Shown here in pieces: positions 1 to 11,039 of a stretch of DNA of 64,000 nucleotides. A model generated the notes under the pieces. That model was not told the DNA's origin and ran no database searches. It saw only the letters and a program-made list of their open reading frames with translations. Origin of the DNA: Patiria miniata (lineage: Eukaryota > Echinodermata > Asteroidea > Valvatida > Asterinidae); assembly GCF_015706575.1 (NCBI RefSeq), contig NW_024037054.1, forward strand, positions 992,001 to 1,056,000, read 5' to 3'. Position 1 is the first letter of the stretch, and each line of letters opens with the position of its first letter. The translations under genes and the position numbers were made by a program.

Positions 1-994
1 AGACGCAAAACGCGCAAAATCTGAGACAAACAAAACTTAGTGTACAAAAACTCCATAGGGTTGTCTAAGGGGCGTGGCCAACTCGCAAACGGCGATAGGT
101 CAATTACCCTAACAATGGAAAACTTCCCATATTTAACGCGGTGAACGGCTATCCCATGTACACATGTATTTGTAAGTACATTATTTTTTTTTTTTTTCTT
201 TGTTGGCATTTGAAAACTGACCCTTACACCTTGGCACATCATCCTGAATCCCTTCCATCATGCCCATCCCAACCCTACCTTCAGCTTCCCTTCCTGTCTT
301 CGACAGCGAGCCGTGGCGGCTTCGCCGTTCTAGTTTTCAATGAAATGCTTTCACTTCTACATGTAGCCGCCAAGCCCACTGGTACACATGCGCACATAAC
401 TTGATTGTATTAGTAAAAAGGTCCATTGACCAGAGGTATTACTGGATAAATAAAATGTGTCACTAGTTGGGACTAGTCAACTAGTTGATATACACATGTA
501 ATGTATTTGCTACGAGGCCAAAGGCAGAGTACATCTACATGTAACTTGTGGGACCCTGTCAGACTGCATTGTTCGTGTTCAACTTGTGTGAGTGGCAATT
601 TATCTTTGAGCAACCTTGATGCACAGTAAACATGGTAAAGATCCAACATCCAAGCTGCTTGAACTTGTCAGTGGTTGTATTTTATGTGCATGCACCAGGA
701 ATAACGCATACATGATCTTAAAATCTAAGAAAACAAGAAGGGTTGTATTATGTGAGATAATATCACACAGTTGTTTCCACGTACGATCAGGATTGAAGAT
801 TCAAGTTAACTTGAAGATGAAAATAATAACAAAGGACATTTATGAGTGACATGATATCAGTTTGTTTTAACAAATTTGACACATGACCGTTGGAGACGAA
901 TTACGTGACCATAATCGAGACATATCACAGAAGTGATTACAACAATTTGCTTAACTGATTTGCCATTTAGTTCAGATTTTTCATGATCTTACAG
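1..994. other. Intron or upstream non-coding sequence of the tubulin gene
   Basis: No coding exon or recognisable element is seen here. The stretch contains a T-rich tract near 183-198 and several ACATGTA-type words. A splice acceptor (ttacag) closes it at 994, so it should be the end of an intron whose upstream exon lies outside the window. Confidence 0.5.
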
Positions 995-1053
995 TTTAAG
1001 AGAATCAAACGTTATCAGTGGGAAGCATGGAAGAGGATCAAATTGGGCCATGG
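995..1053 (+). CDS. Divergent tubulin (delta/zeta class, probably zeta), internal exon 1 of 5 seen
   Basis: This 59 bp exon encodes, in frame, a peptide containing ISGKHGRGSNWAMG. It corresponds to the tubulin G-x-G-x-NWA-x-GY block that precedes the phosphate-binding loop. The borders are good: ttacag acceptor before 995 and a strong GTAAGT donor at 1054. The exon ends after the first base of a Gly codon, which the next exon at 10033 completes with GT, giving the expected Gly-Tyr-His. Tubulins of this class are linked to centrioles and basal bodies. The exon is too short to be found as an open frame; it was recognised from motif, splice sites and phase together. The 5' exons of the gene lie outside the window. 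Confidence 0.85.
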
Positions 1054-2003
1054 GTAAGTTAAGATTTTATAAGATAATTTAATTGTGTACTTTGTATTTC
1101 TTCCGTCTTATCAACAAAGTTTGAAAACATAAAATAAAGCCCCGCAAGTGGCCTAATTTTTGTGAAATAGGTGCAATTTAAATATGTTAAAAGAAAGGAA
1201 GGGAAGAAGAAGGTAAAACCAAGGTTGCATTTCATAGGCATGGTCCATTTCCAAAACTTGTACCTCAGTAAACATGGAAAAAGCCTCCTTACACATGTAC
1301 AAATGATGTACATGAAAAGTGATAGTACATGATAATTTGTTGCTGCTTTAAGTTGAATTCATTTTATCTTCATAACTTCAAAACCTTTGGGGCTAGGTAC
1401 CATGTACATCAACATGGCATTGCCTTCATCATGGGCAAGGAAATTGGGGGTGCATCATTAGCTGTATGCCAATCTCCAGCTAGTGTATGTACATGTAATA
1501 GACCATGGCGAAACATTTGAGCAGATTCGCTGATTAATTATGCAAGAAAACCGCATCTTGACCTCTAGATTTTGACCAATCAGGGGGCACTTTCTATATC
1601 GGGTCTTCGGTCATTCACCCATTGCGTGTCATAGACATGGATAAAAAAAAAATGTGTCACGCGCTCTGTATCATGTTAGGGGAATGCTCGCCCGACTGTT
1701 GTTGTATTACAAAACACTGCATTCGAATTGACCAATCAAACAATTAGTCTTGATTTGGGAATGAAATGACATCACGATTTTGTAAGGTCGACTCTGATTA
1801 GCTGGCGCGCAGCTTGCATATATCTGCATGTTTAGACATATATCAAACGTTATACAGGGAATTATGGGTGATACTGCGATTCTGCGGTCTCACGGCTGGT
1901 CGTTCCTTTTGCTTTGCTGGCACTGAAACGGCGCAAAATCCCTCGAAATAGCACCAGATGCATAAGAAAGAACTGAGATGGTAGAGTTCAGGTTTAGCTA
2001 ATT
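1054..2003. other. Intron 1, first segment: no recognised element
   Basis: Non-coding intron sequence with scattered ACATGTA words and an A-rich run near 1645. Short open frames here have no family resemblance. I see no repeats, RNA genes or regulatory sites that I can support. Confidence 0.5.
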
Positions 2004-2631
2004 CAGTAAACTCCGGCTAAACCGACATTGTACAACTCGTCAAATCGCTCAAGTCGGCCGTCTGACTAAAGTCCCGATTGTCCGTAATGCATTTTCATTG
2101 AATTTTTATTTCTAAGTGGGCTTTTATAATCGCCATTTCGCTCAAGTCGTTGAGTTACTCTCGGTCCCCTTTCCATAAAAAGCATTACAAAATCCGTTGT
2201 GTAAGTCGGCATTCAACAAATCACGCATTGGCATCGACTTCCTGTACTTCGTGAGCATATCAATACCAGTACCCCCTCTAGGCTGTACGAATGCGCTCTG
2301 TCCATTTAGGGGGTCCTCTTATTGCGTGTGGGGTATATACTGGACCACGCACGCATTGAATTCGTTACTGTGCATGTACATATGTATCGTGGTCTCGACT
2401 ATCAATACCCCAAACGTGATGATATAATCGAGGATTAATTTGCTGGATACAACTCGAGCATTAAGGAGGTAATTCAGGGTAAATCGAAGCCAATTAGTGC
2501 AACGAATCATGTGTGCAACAGACCATTCATTGTAAGTCGGCAAAATGAAGACTTACAGCATATATCGGCATTCGCGTAAGTCGTCACAAATTCTTGGGTC
2601 CCGAAAGTGCCGGTTTAGCCGGAGTTTACTG
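2004..2631. mobile_element. Non-autonomous DNA transposon (pogo/Tigger-like MITE)
   Basis: A 628 bp segment is bounded by nearly perfect 21 bp terminal inverted repeats reading CAGTAAACTCCGGCTAAACC at 2004 and its complement ending at 2631. The CAGT start is typical of the pogo/Tigger branch of Tc1/mariner elements, which duplicate TA. TA follows the right end (2632-2633), while the left flank reads TT, so the duplication is imperfect or mutated. There is no transposase frame inside. The family call is an inference; the inverted repeats are seen directly. Confidence 0.65.
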
Positions 2632-2687
2632 TATAATGGTCAGCTTCGAGTTTCTGTTGATGTAAGGTAATGAGTAAACTCTCCAAA

Positions 2688-2852
2688 GTGGATGGATCAC
2701 GCTTTGAAATCGCAATTTCTAAATCCCGATTGACGCAACAAAGATATTTTGAGGTGCCAGGGGGTTCACTGCTTATCGCGATAGTTACAATCGCGCATTA
2801 CTGCGATTGTTATAATCGCACTTTATCGCAATTGTTATAATCATGCTTTATC
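2688..2852 (+). repeat. Left arm of a 5.7 kb inverted-repeat pair
   Basis: This arm matches, in reverse complement and with small indels, the sequence at 8251-8420. Both begin with GTGGAT and pass through a CAACAAAGATAT segment and a 'GGTGCCAGGG' segment. They then enter a short tandem run of TATCGCGATTGTTATAATCG-like units of about 22 bp. It may be the long terminal inverted repeat of a DNA element or a foldback structure. Confidence 0.75.
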
Positions 2853-3349
2853 ACGATTACACAGTGGCCACGATGTAGTGTTGTCCAGGCATTGACCATA
2901 AAAAGATTCATCAAAAGCAACCTCTCTTCTTGGTTTTTAGACAGAGAGATAAACAGTCATGATTTTTTTTTAATCGTTTGGGAAATTGCTCACTTTCTTT
3001 GCAATGAAAAATTCCCTCAATAAATTCCCTCAGAAAGGTTGCAATGATAATGAATAAGGCTTTTCTATATTTCTCACCTCTGTTAACACCTTTTTATACC
3101 CCTGGCTCTAAGCTGGAGGGATATTGCGATAGCGTATTCCTTCTGTGTGTATGTCTGTCTGTATGCTAACATTTGTTTATGGTGTAAATCGAGGACGCAC
3201 ACGTGCAACATCATCAGTGAATCGAGACAGGAACCAAATCGAGAACGACCTCGATAAGAAAATGTGTACAAAACCAATCAGAGCTGTTGCGAAAAAGTTA
3301 AAGTTATAAACAAAGGAAAATCCTTGATTTATACCATAAACAAACAGAA

Positions 3350-4150
3350 GTTTGTCTTACAGTCACTATGTGGACATGTGAACAAAAGACGACCACATAA
3401 TGCAGGTTGTGTTGCCATTATGTGGACTAAGCCGGTCCACATAACGTTTCGCCCTCTCTGGAAAACAGGTTTAGAAGCATTTTCGGGTTTGGGTTATCGT
3501 CGCATAATGAAGTGGAACATTCAAGGAAATCTAAAAAATAAATTCGGGTTGAAAGAGTTTTCATAGTTTAAGTAAAGTTATTTTTTGTACCGAGTTTTCT
3601 TAACTAACGAAAACAAAGGAATGTCTACATAGAGTATGTAAAACATACATGTCTGGGTGCACGTGTTCTCCATAAACCCCGAGGACAGACACACCAAGGG
3701 AGAAGAAAGGATCCTTTCAGTCCTCGGGCATTGGGTCTTTTGTTCAAAACGAACCTCTGTAGTAGGTTCGTGTGCTTAGTCTATGGAAGAGTGTTATATT
3801 AAAGGGACAAAGGGAAACACAAAGCATTGTCCTCGGGAGTATAGTAATTCAAGAGAGTTTGTCTTACAGTCACTATGTGGACATGTGAACAAAAGATGTC
3901 CACATAATGCAGGTTGTGTTGACGTTATATGGACTAAGCTGTGTCCACATAACGTTTCACCCTCTCTGGAAAACAGGTTAAGAGGCATTTCCGGGTTAGG
4001 GTTATGAGTCGCAGAATGAAGAGAAACATTCAAGGAAATCAAAAAAAATTGGGGGTTGAAAGAGTTTTCACTGTTTAAGTAAAGTTATTTTTTGTACCGA
4101 GTTTTCTTAACTACACGAAAACAAAGGAATGTCCACATAGCGTATGTAAA
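3350..4150 (+). repeat. Direct repeat pair, offset about 508 bp
   Basis: Sequence from about 3350 to 3650 recurs at about 3857 to 4150 with scattered substitutions. Both copies contain a CTATGTGGACATGTGAAC block, a 'CCACATAATGCAGGTTGTGT' block and a downstream 'ACCGAGTTTTCTTAACTA' block. The unit has several short complementary words (TATGTGG and CCACATA), so it can form hairpins. Open frames of 70-100 codons in each copy have no recognisable domain and are probably incidental. Confidence 0.75.
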
Positions 4151-4192
4151 ATGATTTGGTTAGGTTGACTCTTGTCAGCACATAACTTGAGA

Positions 4193-4507
4193 CAAGGGCG
4201 GATCCAGGGGGGGGGGGCCAAAGGGGGCCATGGTCCCCCCCCCCAAAACGAAACCAATTTTTTTTTTTTTTAATGTGACATCGCAATAAAGGCAGGCAAT
4301 GAGTACACCACCATCTTTTCCTCAAAAAATTGGTTAAAGTTGTCAGAAATTGCCTCAGATCGCAACACAGAGCATCTAGAATCCAAAAATTTTTCGGGGC
4401 TCTGACGGGCCCCGAACCCCACGCCGTAATTTTTTAGACCCACTTTTTTGGGGGGACCCAAAATTTTTTTTGGCCCCCCAAAAAATTGTGTTCTGGATCC
4501 GTCCTTG
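4193..4507. mobile_element. hAT-type MITE with 8 bp target duplication
   Basis: The element starts CAAGGGCGGATCCAG and ends CTGGATCCGTCCTTG, a 15 bp inverted repeat with one mismatch. It is flanked on both sides by the 8 bp direct repeat ACTTGAGA (4185-4192 and 4508-4515). Eight-base duplications are typical of hAT elements. The interior has poly-G and poly-C blocks and a segment near 4273-4325 shared with the copy at 52271-52537. It carries no transposase. Confidence 0.9.
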
Positions 4508-4519
4508 ACTTGAGAAATA

Positions 4520-4790
4520 CTTTACTTACATGTAGGAACTTGAAATTTGGTTTGTGGATTGTTTGTGATAGTCTTAACAAGCCTATTGCTTTTGGGGCCA
4601 ACAGGTCAAAGGTCAAGGTATATTGCTAAAACAATGGAAATCTTGTCAATGTGATACATGAAACTTGAGAATTACTTAACCTAGGACCTTGAAATTTGGT
4701 TTGTGGGTTGTTTTTCATAGTCTTATCAAGCCTATTGATTTTGGGGCCGACGGGTCAAAGGTCAAGGTTACAATTGCTAAAACAATAGAA
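4520..4790 (+). repeat. Tandem repeat of about 149 bp, two copies
   Basis: The block GAAATTTGGTTTGTGG occurs at 4542 and 4691, and the block 'GGTCAAAGGTCAAGGT' near 4607 and 4756. The hAT MITE at 4193 inserted at the left edge of this array. The AGGTCA half-sites resemble those in the arrays at 30.3 kb and 58.6 kb, so the three may be related families. Confidence 0.75.
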
Positions 4791-6500
4791 ATCTTCCATT
4801 TTGGTTAGGCACACTGACTTTATAAAAAAAACCTGCCAGCATGCCAGGTGGATTGGGCAAGTCTCACTTGCAGTATTTTTACACTTACCTAGCTGTCCAT
4901 GTATTCGACTCAAAAGTAGTAGTAGTACGTTATTTTTGTACGCTCTTTTTACTTCCTTCATATTTTGGTAAAAGTCGTTCAGCAGGGGGAGAATTCTCTT
5001 TTGCCGGACAGTACTTCCTAATTTCTTGTAGTCACATTACATGTATGTTTTAATCCAACAATACAAAACTTGCAAAAGCTATCAGTGAAGATGCTTCCCA
5101 TCTTTAACGAAGTGACAAAAACTTCAGAAGAAACTTTGTCAAAAACAGTAATAGACTGACGTGACCATGAACTCAGTTGCTGTACATTCCGAGTCATGAA
5201 ACAAATTTCATGTGTTTGTGGACCTTTCCTGGTGTTTGTGGAACTCCTGAAATATTTGCACATGAGATGTTGAATAAAGTACGTGACTGTATACTTATTA
5301 GGTGTTCAGCCCAACATCTATTGTTATTCTATGAATGTACTACCGGTATTGTTAGGTGTTGGGCCTCAGCCCAACACCTATTGTTCTTCTATGAATTTAC
5401 TATTGTTGTTATTCTCCTCAGCAAATTCTTCTCCAGAACTGTTTGTCAACATGAAAAGTGATATGAACTTTCATTGTCAATACATGAATGCACAACCCAC
5501 TGAAGATGTATTTTTTTTGCAATTACGCCATCATGACGTCATTATGGTTCACATGACGTCACTTAAAAAAATAATAAATGTAATCTTTGAAATTCAATAT
5601 AACATCAACCGTCAGAGACCGCAACTTCAATTTTGCGGGAATCGACATGATTAGACGTGACCTTCAATTTATTTTGTGCACGTCAAATCACGTGACCCTT
5701 CCTTCCGGTCGAAACCGGAAGTGCCTAATAATTTGAAAGTGGAAAAAGATATGAACTTACTTTCAATGATTTAAGTCTGTGGGTGGGTTGACCTTTTCAA
5801 AAAATGATCGTTGATGCCATGAAGTGTTCGAGCGCCCTCTAGCGGCAGGTTAAAAAATGTCCAAAATGCATTTTCAGTTGATGTCTGTGGCGAAACGCGG
5901 TAATCGCTTCAAAATTAATATACATGATGACCTTAATGCAAACAAGACCTGTGCAAAAAAAAAAATTGATTTTGTCATCAGACCGGAAGTTAGAATGAAA
6001 AGACTTTTAAACCTTAAAAAATTACTAAAAATCCACCATCAGAGATATAATCAAGTTTTGTGCTTTAAATGCCACTTCAATAATAGGTCTAAAACGTCCT
6101 TAGGTTTTGTTTTAATAAGTAAACTCGGAGATGTCCTGCAGCCCCCTTTAAATTTGAAGTTGACAATGCCTACGCCTCGAAACGTTCATTGAATGCAACG
6201 TACATTGCACCGTGTATTGTACATGTATATGTGTTGCGTGTGTACAGCAATGATTGCGTACAATGGGGAACCCCCTCCATCCAGCGTGCTCGACTCCAGA
6301 GTGTCTGGTTTTACGACTGTTTTATGTTTACTATTGAGCCACGTGTAACGGCTGTTTCATGGACCAATGTATTTTTAAGTGTTTACCAGTGTTTTGTACA
6401 CGTTTATATGAGAACTTGTTAACGCAAGCACATTTTTGACTTTTGTTGATGTCATATGAAACTCAAAAGTTGGGCTCGCAAAAGCGGGAATTGGGTGCTT
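4791..6500. repeat. Repeat-derived intron sequence with hairpins and relatives of the TGACGTCA family
   Basis: Two imperfect copies of an 'AGGTGTT..GCCCAACA.CTATTGTT' unit lie at 5300-5400. One contains a near-perfect hairpin at 5356-5381 (AGGTGTTGGG / CCCAACACCT). From about 5525 to 5760 the sequence is related to the repeats at 16-18, 24-25 and 46-47 kb: ATGACGTCA words, then 'AATCACGTGACCCTTCCTTC' and 'ACCGGAAGTGCC'. Open frames here do not resemble known proteins. Confidence 0.55.
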
Positions 6501-7787
6501 TTTTAAAATTGGGCGCTTTTTTCTAAAAACATGCCCATTGGGTCAAAGAGGGTATGGCGAGCAATATTGTAGCAGTACTGCCCTAGGATGACTGCCCCGA
6601 CAATAGCGGCGAAATGCCTAGCCTCTACGGTCGGGTACTCTACGGTCGGGTACGCAGATCAGTTTCGGCGGAGATTTACCGACGGGCCCAAAGCAGACTA
6701 CCAAAGGATAACCCTTACATGCCCTCTCGCTCACACAACCCAGGTGGACTGACCAGGGGAACTGGGGAAGGATGGGACCTGACACCAGATCTGTGTTTCG
6801 GAAGATTATTTATTCGCCTACCCAGGCGCCTCGCCTATCCCTCACCTATACAGGGTACTCAGCTGTATTCCAGCTCATACGATAAGAATTACCGAACTAT
6901 TGTTTCGGGAATTATAAGGGTGAATTGACTAATTAACCTAACCCACACAAAGTGTGAGGCTCCCCCACAGTGACTAGATGATTGGCATGATTTTGTAGAT
7001 CAGGGACTCGGCGGGTCAACGAATACCCACCACACACGCTGGTATAAAGGCTTCCTCTCTATACAGCAGCCACTGTGGAAAGAGAACGACGCTTAACGTA
7101 CGGCGACTTTTATAGGGCGCGCACTGTAAGCTGGTGTCCCCATACCCTGTGCAAGAGCACGCACCCATCGCTGGCTACCAGCAAGTAACTGAATTGCGCC
7201 CTCATTAACGCGATTTCCTCATTAAAATGCATTGCGCTACATAGGCGCCTTCCAAGTTTTGGTCAGTCCCTGACCTCAAAACTGATACTTAAATAAAAGC
7301 AATGCATTTTCTCTCAAAACACAGTTTCGCCTAAATGGGTCGTAACTAAGAGAAATGATCTTCCAACTGTAAGGTAGCACCTATAACTGGCTCGTGGTAG
7401 GTGATCTTCATTAACTTCAACTTGTCAAAGGCTAATACAACAATTAAACAGAACCAGCTTTAGGTTTACATAAATAACACTCTTAACTTTAAACGATGAA
7501 AGTCTTAACATTCTGAAAACACAAAAGCTTAGTAATCCTCGAAGGCGCACGTACTTATACTTAGATGGAAGGCAATTACTGTCCTGCACCCATCTTCTAA
7601 CTACACCAACGATTAACTTGTCAAAACTAAATTTAATTCTTAACGATCCTCAACACTGAACTGCTCTGACATCTTGTCAAAACCATTACTTAATCTAGTT
7701 AAACTTGCACAAAATAAACAGCAACTTTAAACATTAATCCGGTGAACACTGACATGTTTGGACATCTTGTTAAAACCAGTCCTTAGT
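6501..7787. other. Intron 1 sequence without a recognised gene
   Basis: A 104-codon frame at 6614-6928 starts with a short direct duplication (CTCTACGGTCGGGTA) and shows no recognisable domain. The rest is moderately GC-rich near 6930-7270 and AT-rich after that. It lies inside the 5.7 kb segment bounded by the inverted arms at 2688 and 8420, so it may be cargo of that structure. Confidence 0.35.
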
Positions 7788-7940
7788 CTAGTTAATTCCG
7801 GCTAGGAAGTTTTCGTTAAAGACGCGATCGGTTTGATCCTTGGTGAGCAGCAGTCCATCCTGATAGACGGTACAGGTCACTGTCTCTGTAATCTTAGTGA
7901 TGTTGCTAACCATGCTCTTCTCCAACTCACTGCGAGTCAT
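7788..7940 (-). CDS. Possible short coding exon or small ORF, 50 codons, unknown
   Basis: On the minus strand an ATG at 7940 opens a frame of 50 codons that ends with TAG at 7788. The peptide begins MTRSELEKSMVSNITKI and has a protein-like composition, but I recognise no family. In-frame stops lie immediately upstream. It could be an exon remnant of whatever element fills the 2688-8420 inverted-repeat segment, or chance. Confidence 0.2.
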   Translation of the reverse strand: MTRSELEKSMVSNITKITETVTCTVYQDGLLLTKDQTDRVFNENFLAGIN

Positions 7941-7983
7941 CGCCTGGTCACACACTGATGCCTACGGTCTGGTTTAATTTCCC

Positions 7984-8083
7984 GAATTTCAGGGTATTGT
8001 GTGACCTACATATGGTAGGCCCGGTGTGCCATAATTTCTGAGTATTGTGTGACCTATATATGGTGGGCCTGGTGTGCCCTATT
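7984..8083 (+). repeat. Two tandem copies of a unit of about 50 bp
   Basis: The block 'GTATTGTGTGACCTA.ATATGGT.GGCC.GGTGTGCC' occurs twice in a row, at about 7991 and 8042. No function is apparent. Confidence 0.7.
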
Positions 8084-8250
8084 CATAGCTGGGTCTGGTC
8101 AACCCAGGGGATCTGGTGTATCCCATCATATTGTATTTCTTTGCCAGTTTTCCCATGGTATCTGGCAATGTTGTGTTGAATAAATAGCTGTGGTAAATTA
8201 CATACAAACAAAAACGATTGTGTGTTGTGTGTTATATATCAGTCTGAGAA

Positions 8251-8420
8251 TAAAGCGTGATTATAACAATCGCGATAAAGTGCAATTATAACAATCACAG
8301 TAATGCGCGACTGTTACAATCGCGATAAAGCGCGATAAGCAGCGAACACCCTGGCACCTGAAAAATATCTTTGTTGCGTAAAATTTGATTTACAAAGCGC
8401 AGTTTCAAAGCGCGATCCAC
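8251..8420 (-). repeat. Right arm of the 5.7 kb inverted-repeat pair
   Basis: Reverse complement of 2688-2852 with small differences. It contains the same tandem GCGATTGTTATAATCGC-like words and ends in GATCCAC at about 8419. The two arms enclose roughly 5.4 kb. No clear target-site duplication was found beside the arms. Confidence 0.75.
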
Positions 8421-10032
8421 TATTCTTTTTTATTCTAACGATAGTTTTTAGGGGAATGGTGTTGCGGCTTCATATTGAAGTACATTTGAATTTTGAAGTA
8501 TGGAGTTAGGGATTACTTTTAAGTACATGCGCTTGGCCTATGGTTCAAAGGAGATGCAAATCTCAGGGCAAATGGACATTTGGCAGAGGTGGAAGCAATC
8601 CAAATTGTGGGTTAGCAACATCAAGTTGAGTGAAATAAGCGAAATTGGCCAATTCGATCAGGCGAGACATGTAGGCTACATGTATGTGTACAGCTGTATA
8701 CAGGGCATCCGTACCGCCATACAATGATGCACAGGGCTCACAATGTGCGTCACAGCCCAAAGCGCCGCATTGATGCAAAGTGCAAGGCGTTGTCCTACGT
8801 GTGCCCTGTATGTAGCCCTTTGCATGCATCATCAAATTTGGTAAAATGGGCCTGTGCGCGCCACCTTTATTCAAGAATCCACAATGGCTGCCAGGGCTCT
8901 GTGCATTATGACAGATTTTCCAGATCTGATTTTGGATCAGAAAAGATTTCGAATGCACTTTATTTGTAGTGCACATGCAAAGAGCTTGTCGTTTTCATTG
9001 TACACATACATGTAAAAGCGATAAATGATCTGATGAGGCAGCATAGGCATTGATGTTGACAGGCACACAGTATAGATATGCAGGCTCTCTCTAGGCTAGA
9101 TCAAACGTGTAAGGCTTGACCATTTACCTGTACATTGCCAAGGGGACATGCCCATTTGCAGATCAGAGGTGTGGAAAGGCCACACCCTTAAGTGTTCACT
9201 TAAAGACAAAGGGCTCTAAAAAAATCATGGGCCATATGGTTTGGAGGAAGGGGAAAAGTCGCCACAAAACATTTACATGGGTTTTGAATCATACGGTAAA
9301 GGCCCAGATTACAATGTAGACAGGCAGGGGATTAAACCATAACAGTGCAGATGGTAATTTTGTGGGGAAAGCATTCACATGCAAATCAAACATCCCTGAT
9401 AAGGGCCGGGGATTCTAGCTTCAATATTTATGAATGGATGACGGCATTTGACCTGCTAAATATTCATTAAACAGCCCGAAAAACTATGTGCTTTTTCCCC
9501 CATTGGTGTAAATTCCAGCTTAATTATATTCATGAGCTCATGAATACGTTATGAGGCAATTCAAGATGGCAGTCCAACCTTTTCTTTCCATTGAGGAAAG
9601 GATGTTTAGTGTTGAATATCACTGACTAAAATAATGACACAAGTTGCAGGTTTGGAAATTTATTGACCCATCCATGATATTTTGAAGTCACATTTCATGT
9701 TGAAAATCGTACAGCTGGTATGTAAATACTTTTGCACGCCAGTCAGCGTATGCTAAACTCGAAGGAAGATCGCGTGAACTTAGGTCCCTTTGTTATAATT
9801 CGGGTTTTGCTTAAACATTTTGGAAAATTTGTAAACGGTTAAATGTGTAAATGTTGCATCCTTCTTCCTGATTAGGAAATGATTTGCCAGAATGGGAAAT
9901 TGGATTCGTATTTTGAAAGTACATGTGTACTGGACTGACTTAATGTGGTGTTCCTTCTAGATGCAACATCCAAGAAAATGTTGTAATCTTGCTAAATTTG
10001 AGCCTTTACATGTTAACGTTTTTAAAATTTAG
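8421..10032. other. Last part of intron 1: no recognised element
   Basis: Apparently low-copy sequence. Overlapping frames on both strands at 8500-8976 show no domain. A splice acceptor (AAAATTTAG) closes the stretch at 10032. Confidence 0.5.
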
Positions 10033-10161
10033 GTTACCATGGAGCTACTGAAGATAATATCCTGTCACATACCCTTGAGGCACTACGTAGAGAAGTAGAA
10101 CATTGTGATAGCTACTGTGGTACTGTCATGATCCACAGTTTAGGTGGCGGAACTGGTTCAG
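10033..10161 (+). CDS. Divergent tubulin (delta/zeta class, probably zeta), exon 2 of 5 seen
   Basis: This 129 bp exon encodes a peptide that includes EVEHCDSYCG, then IHSLGGGTGSG. GGGTGSG is the tubulin signature, the T4 loop that holds the nucleotide phosphates. EVE-x-CDS resembles the delta-tubulin segment before the loop, while IHS-x-GGGTGSG resembles epsilon. This mixture, with a Tyr-His-Gly start unlike alpha, beta and gamma, points to the zeta branch. The exon begins in phase 1 after exon 995-1053 and ends one base into a Gly codon. The donor is G|GTAAGG. The introns on either side are about 9 and 17 kb. Confidence 0.92.
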
Positions 10162-11039
10162 GTAAGGTATACTGTGCATTAAATTTGATTTTCTTTAACA
10201 CTTTCAATTTATCTTTTTTGAGCTAATGTAATTGTTTTGGCTCTGTTGAATCAAAGTAATTAGTTCAACATGCAAAAAGTTAATCAAATTCAATGCAGAC
10301 AACATCAGTTAGTTTTGTTCCAATAAATAACTATTTGTCAGATGGTGCCCATGATCGTCAGTATTGAACAGCGTCCCTAACTCCCCCCCCCCCCCCCCCC
10401 ACCCTCTTGATTGTGCAGAGGCCGGGTGACCAGTACAAAACCTGTGAACTTTTTTCCGCAAGGATGAGGCAAGTTCCCCTTTTTCATGTGTATCCCTCAG
10501 TCAAAATGACCTCGCTTAGTATGCCACTGTATCACCTGAATGACTGATTGACTGCTTGTAACTTTTGTCCAGTTAACTAAGAGACACTGACATATATGTA
10601 CATGTATATAATACTGTTCAGTCAAAGTTCATGGAGACCATACTCCTGCAGTATCCTATGACTATGAGCAATACACTATTATGAGGCTCTGTTATTGCAA
10701 TATCTGTGTAATAAGTTGTCATCCAAATCATGGCTTATTCAGTGCCAAGTTCTTTTTTCACTGCACAAAGTCTCAAAAGACTATATAGTTTCAAATTTTC
10801 CTTCCTACTGGTTAGTTATTGAATTCGAGGTATACATATCAGTTTGACAATACTGATTGCTGAGGTTGGTTGTCATTTAACAGTTTTAGGTTTTGCCCTT
10901 CACCGATGTATAAACACTGTTCTGGTGAACAGAGTTGCCTGACAAGACCAGAATCTGAAGAGCGCCCTCAATAGTTCACATTTAGTTAGTCCATTCTCAC
11001 ATGTCACTCATAAATCAGTTCAGCCATGTTTGATTAAGT
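10162..11039. other. Start of intron 2
   Basis: Low-copy intron sequence with a C-run of about 18 at 10383-10400. No genes or elements recognised. Confidence 0.5.

Noticed and set aside
1027..1053. ATG at 1027 as a possible start codon of a new gene
   Set aside because: The frame beginning there is not the tubulin frame; the overlapping frame gives GRGSNWAMG and joins exon 10033 in phase, so this is an internal exon.
6614..6928. 104-codon frame, possible gene
   Set aside because: No recognisable domain, no splice context that fits, and starts in a short direct duplication; kept only as a note in the region description.
2688..8420. Polinton/Maverick element
   Set aside because: The inverted arms are compatible in layout, but the segment is too short and no DNA polymerase, integrase or capsid frames are present.
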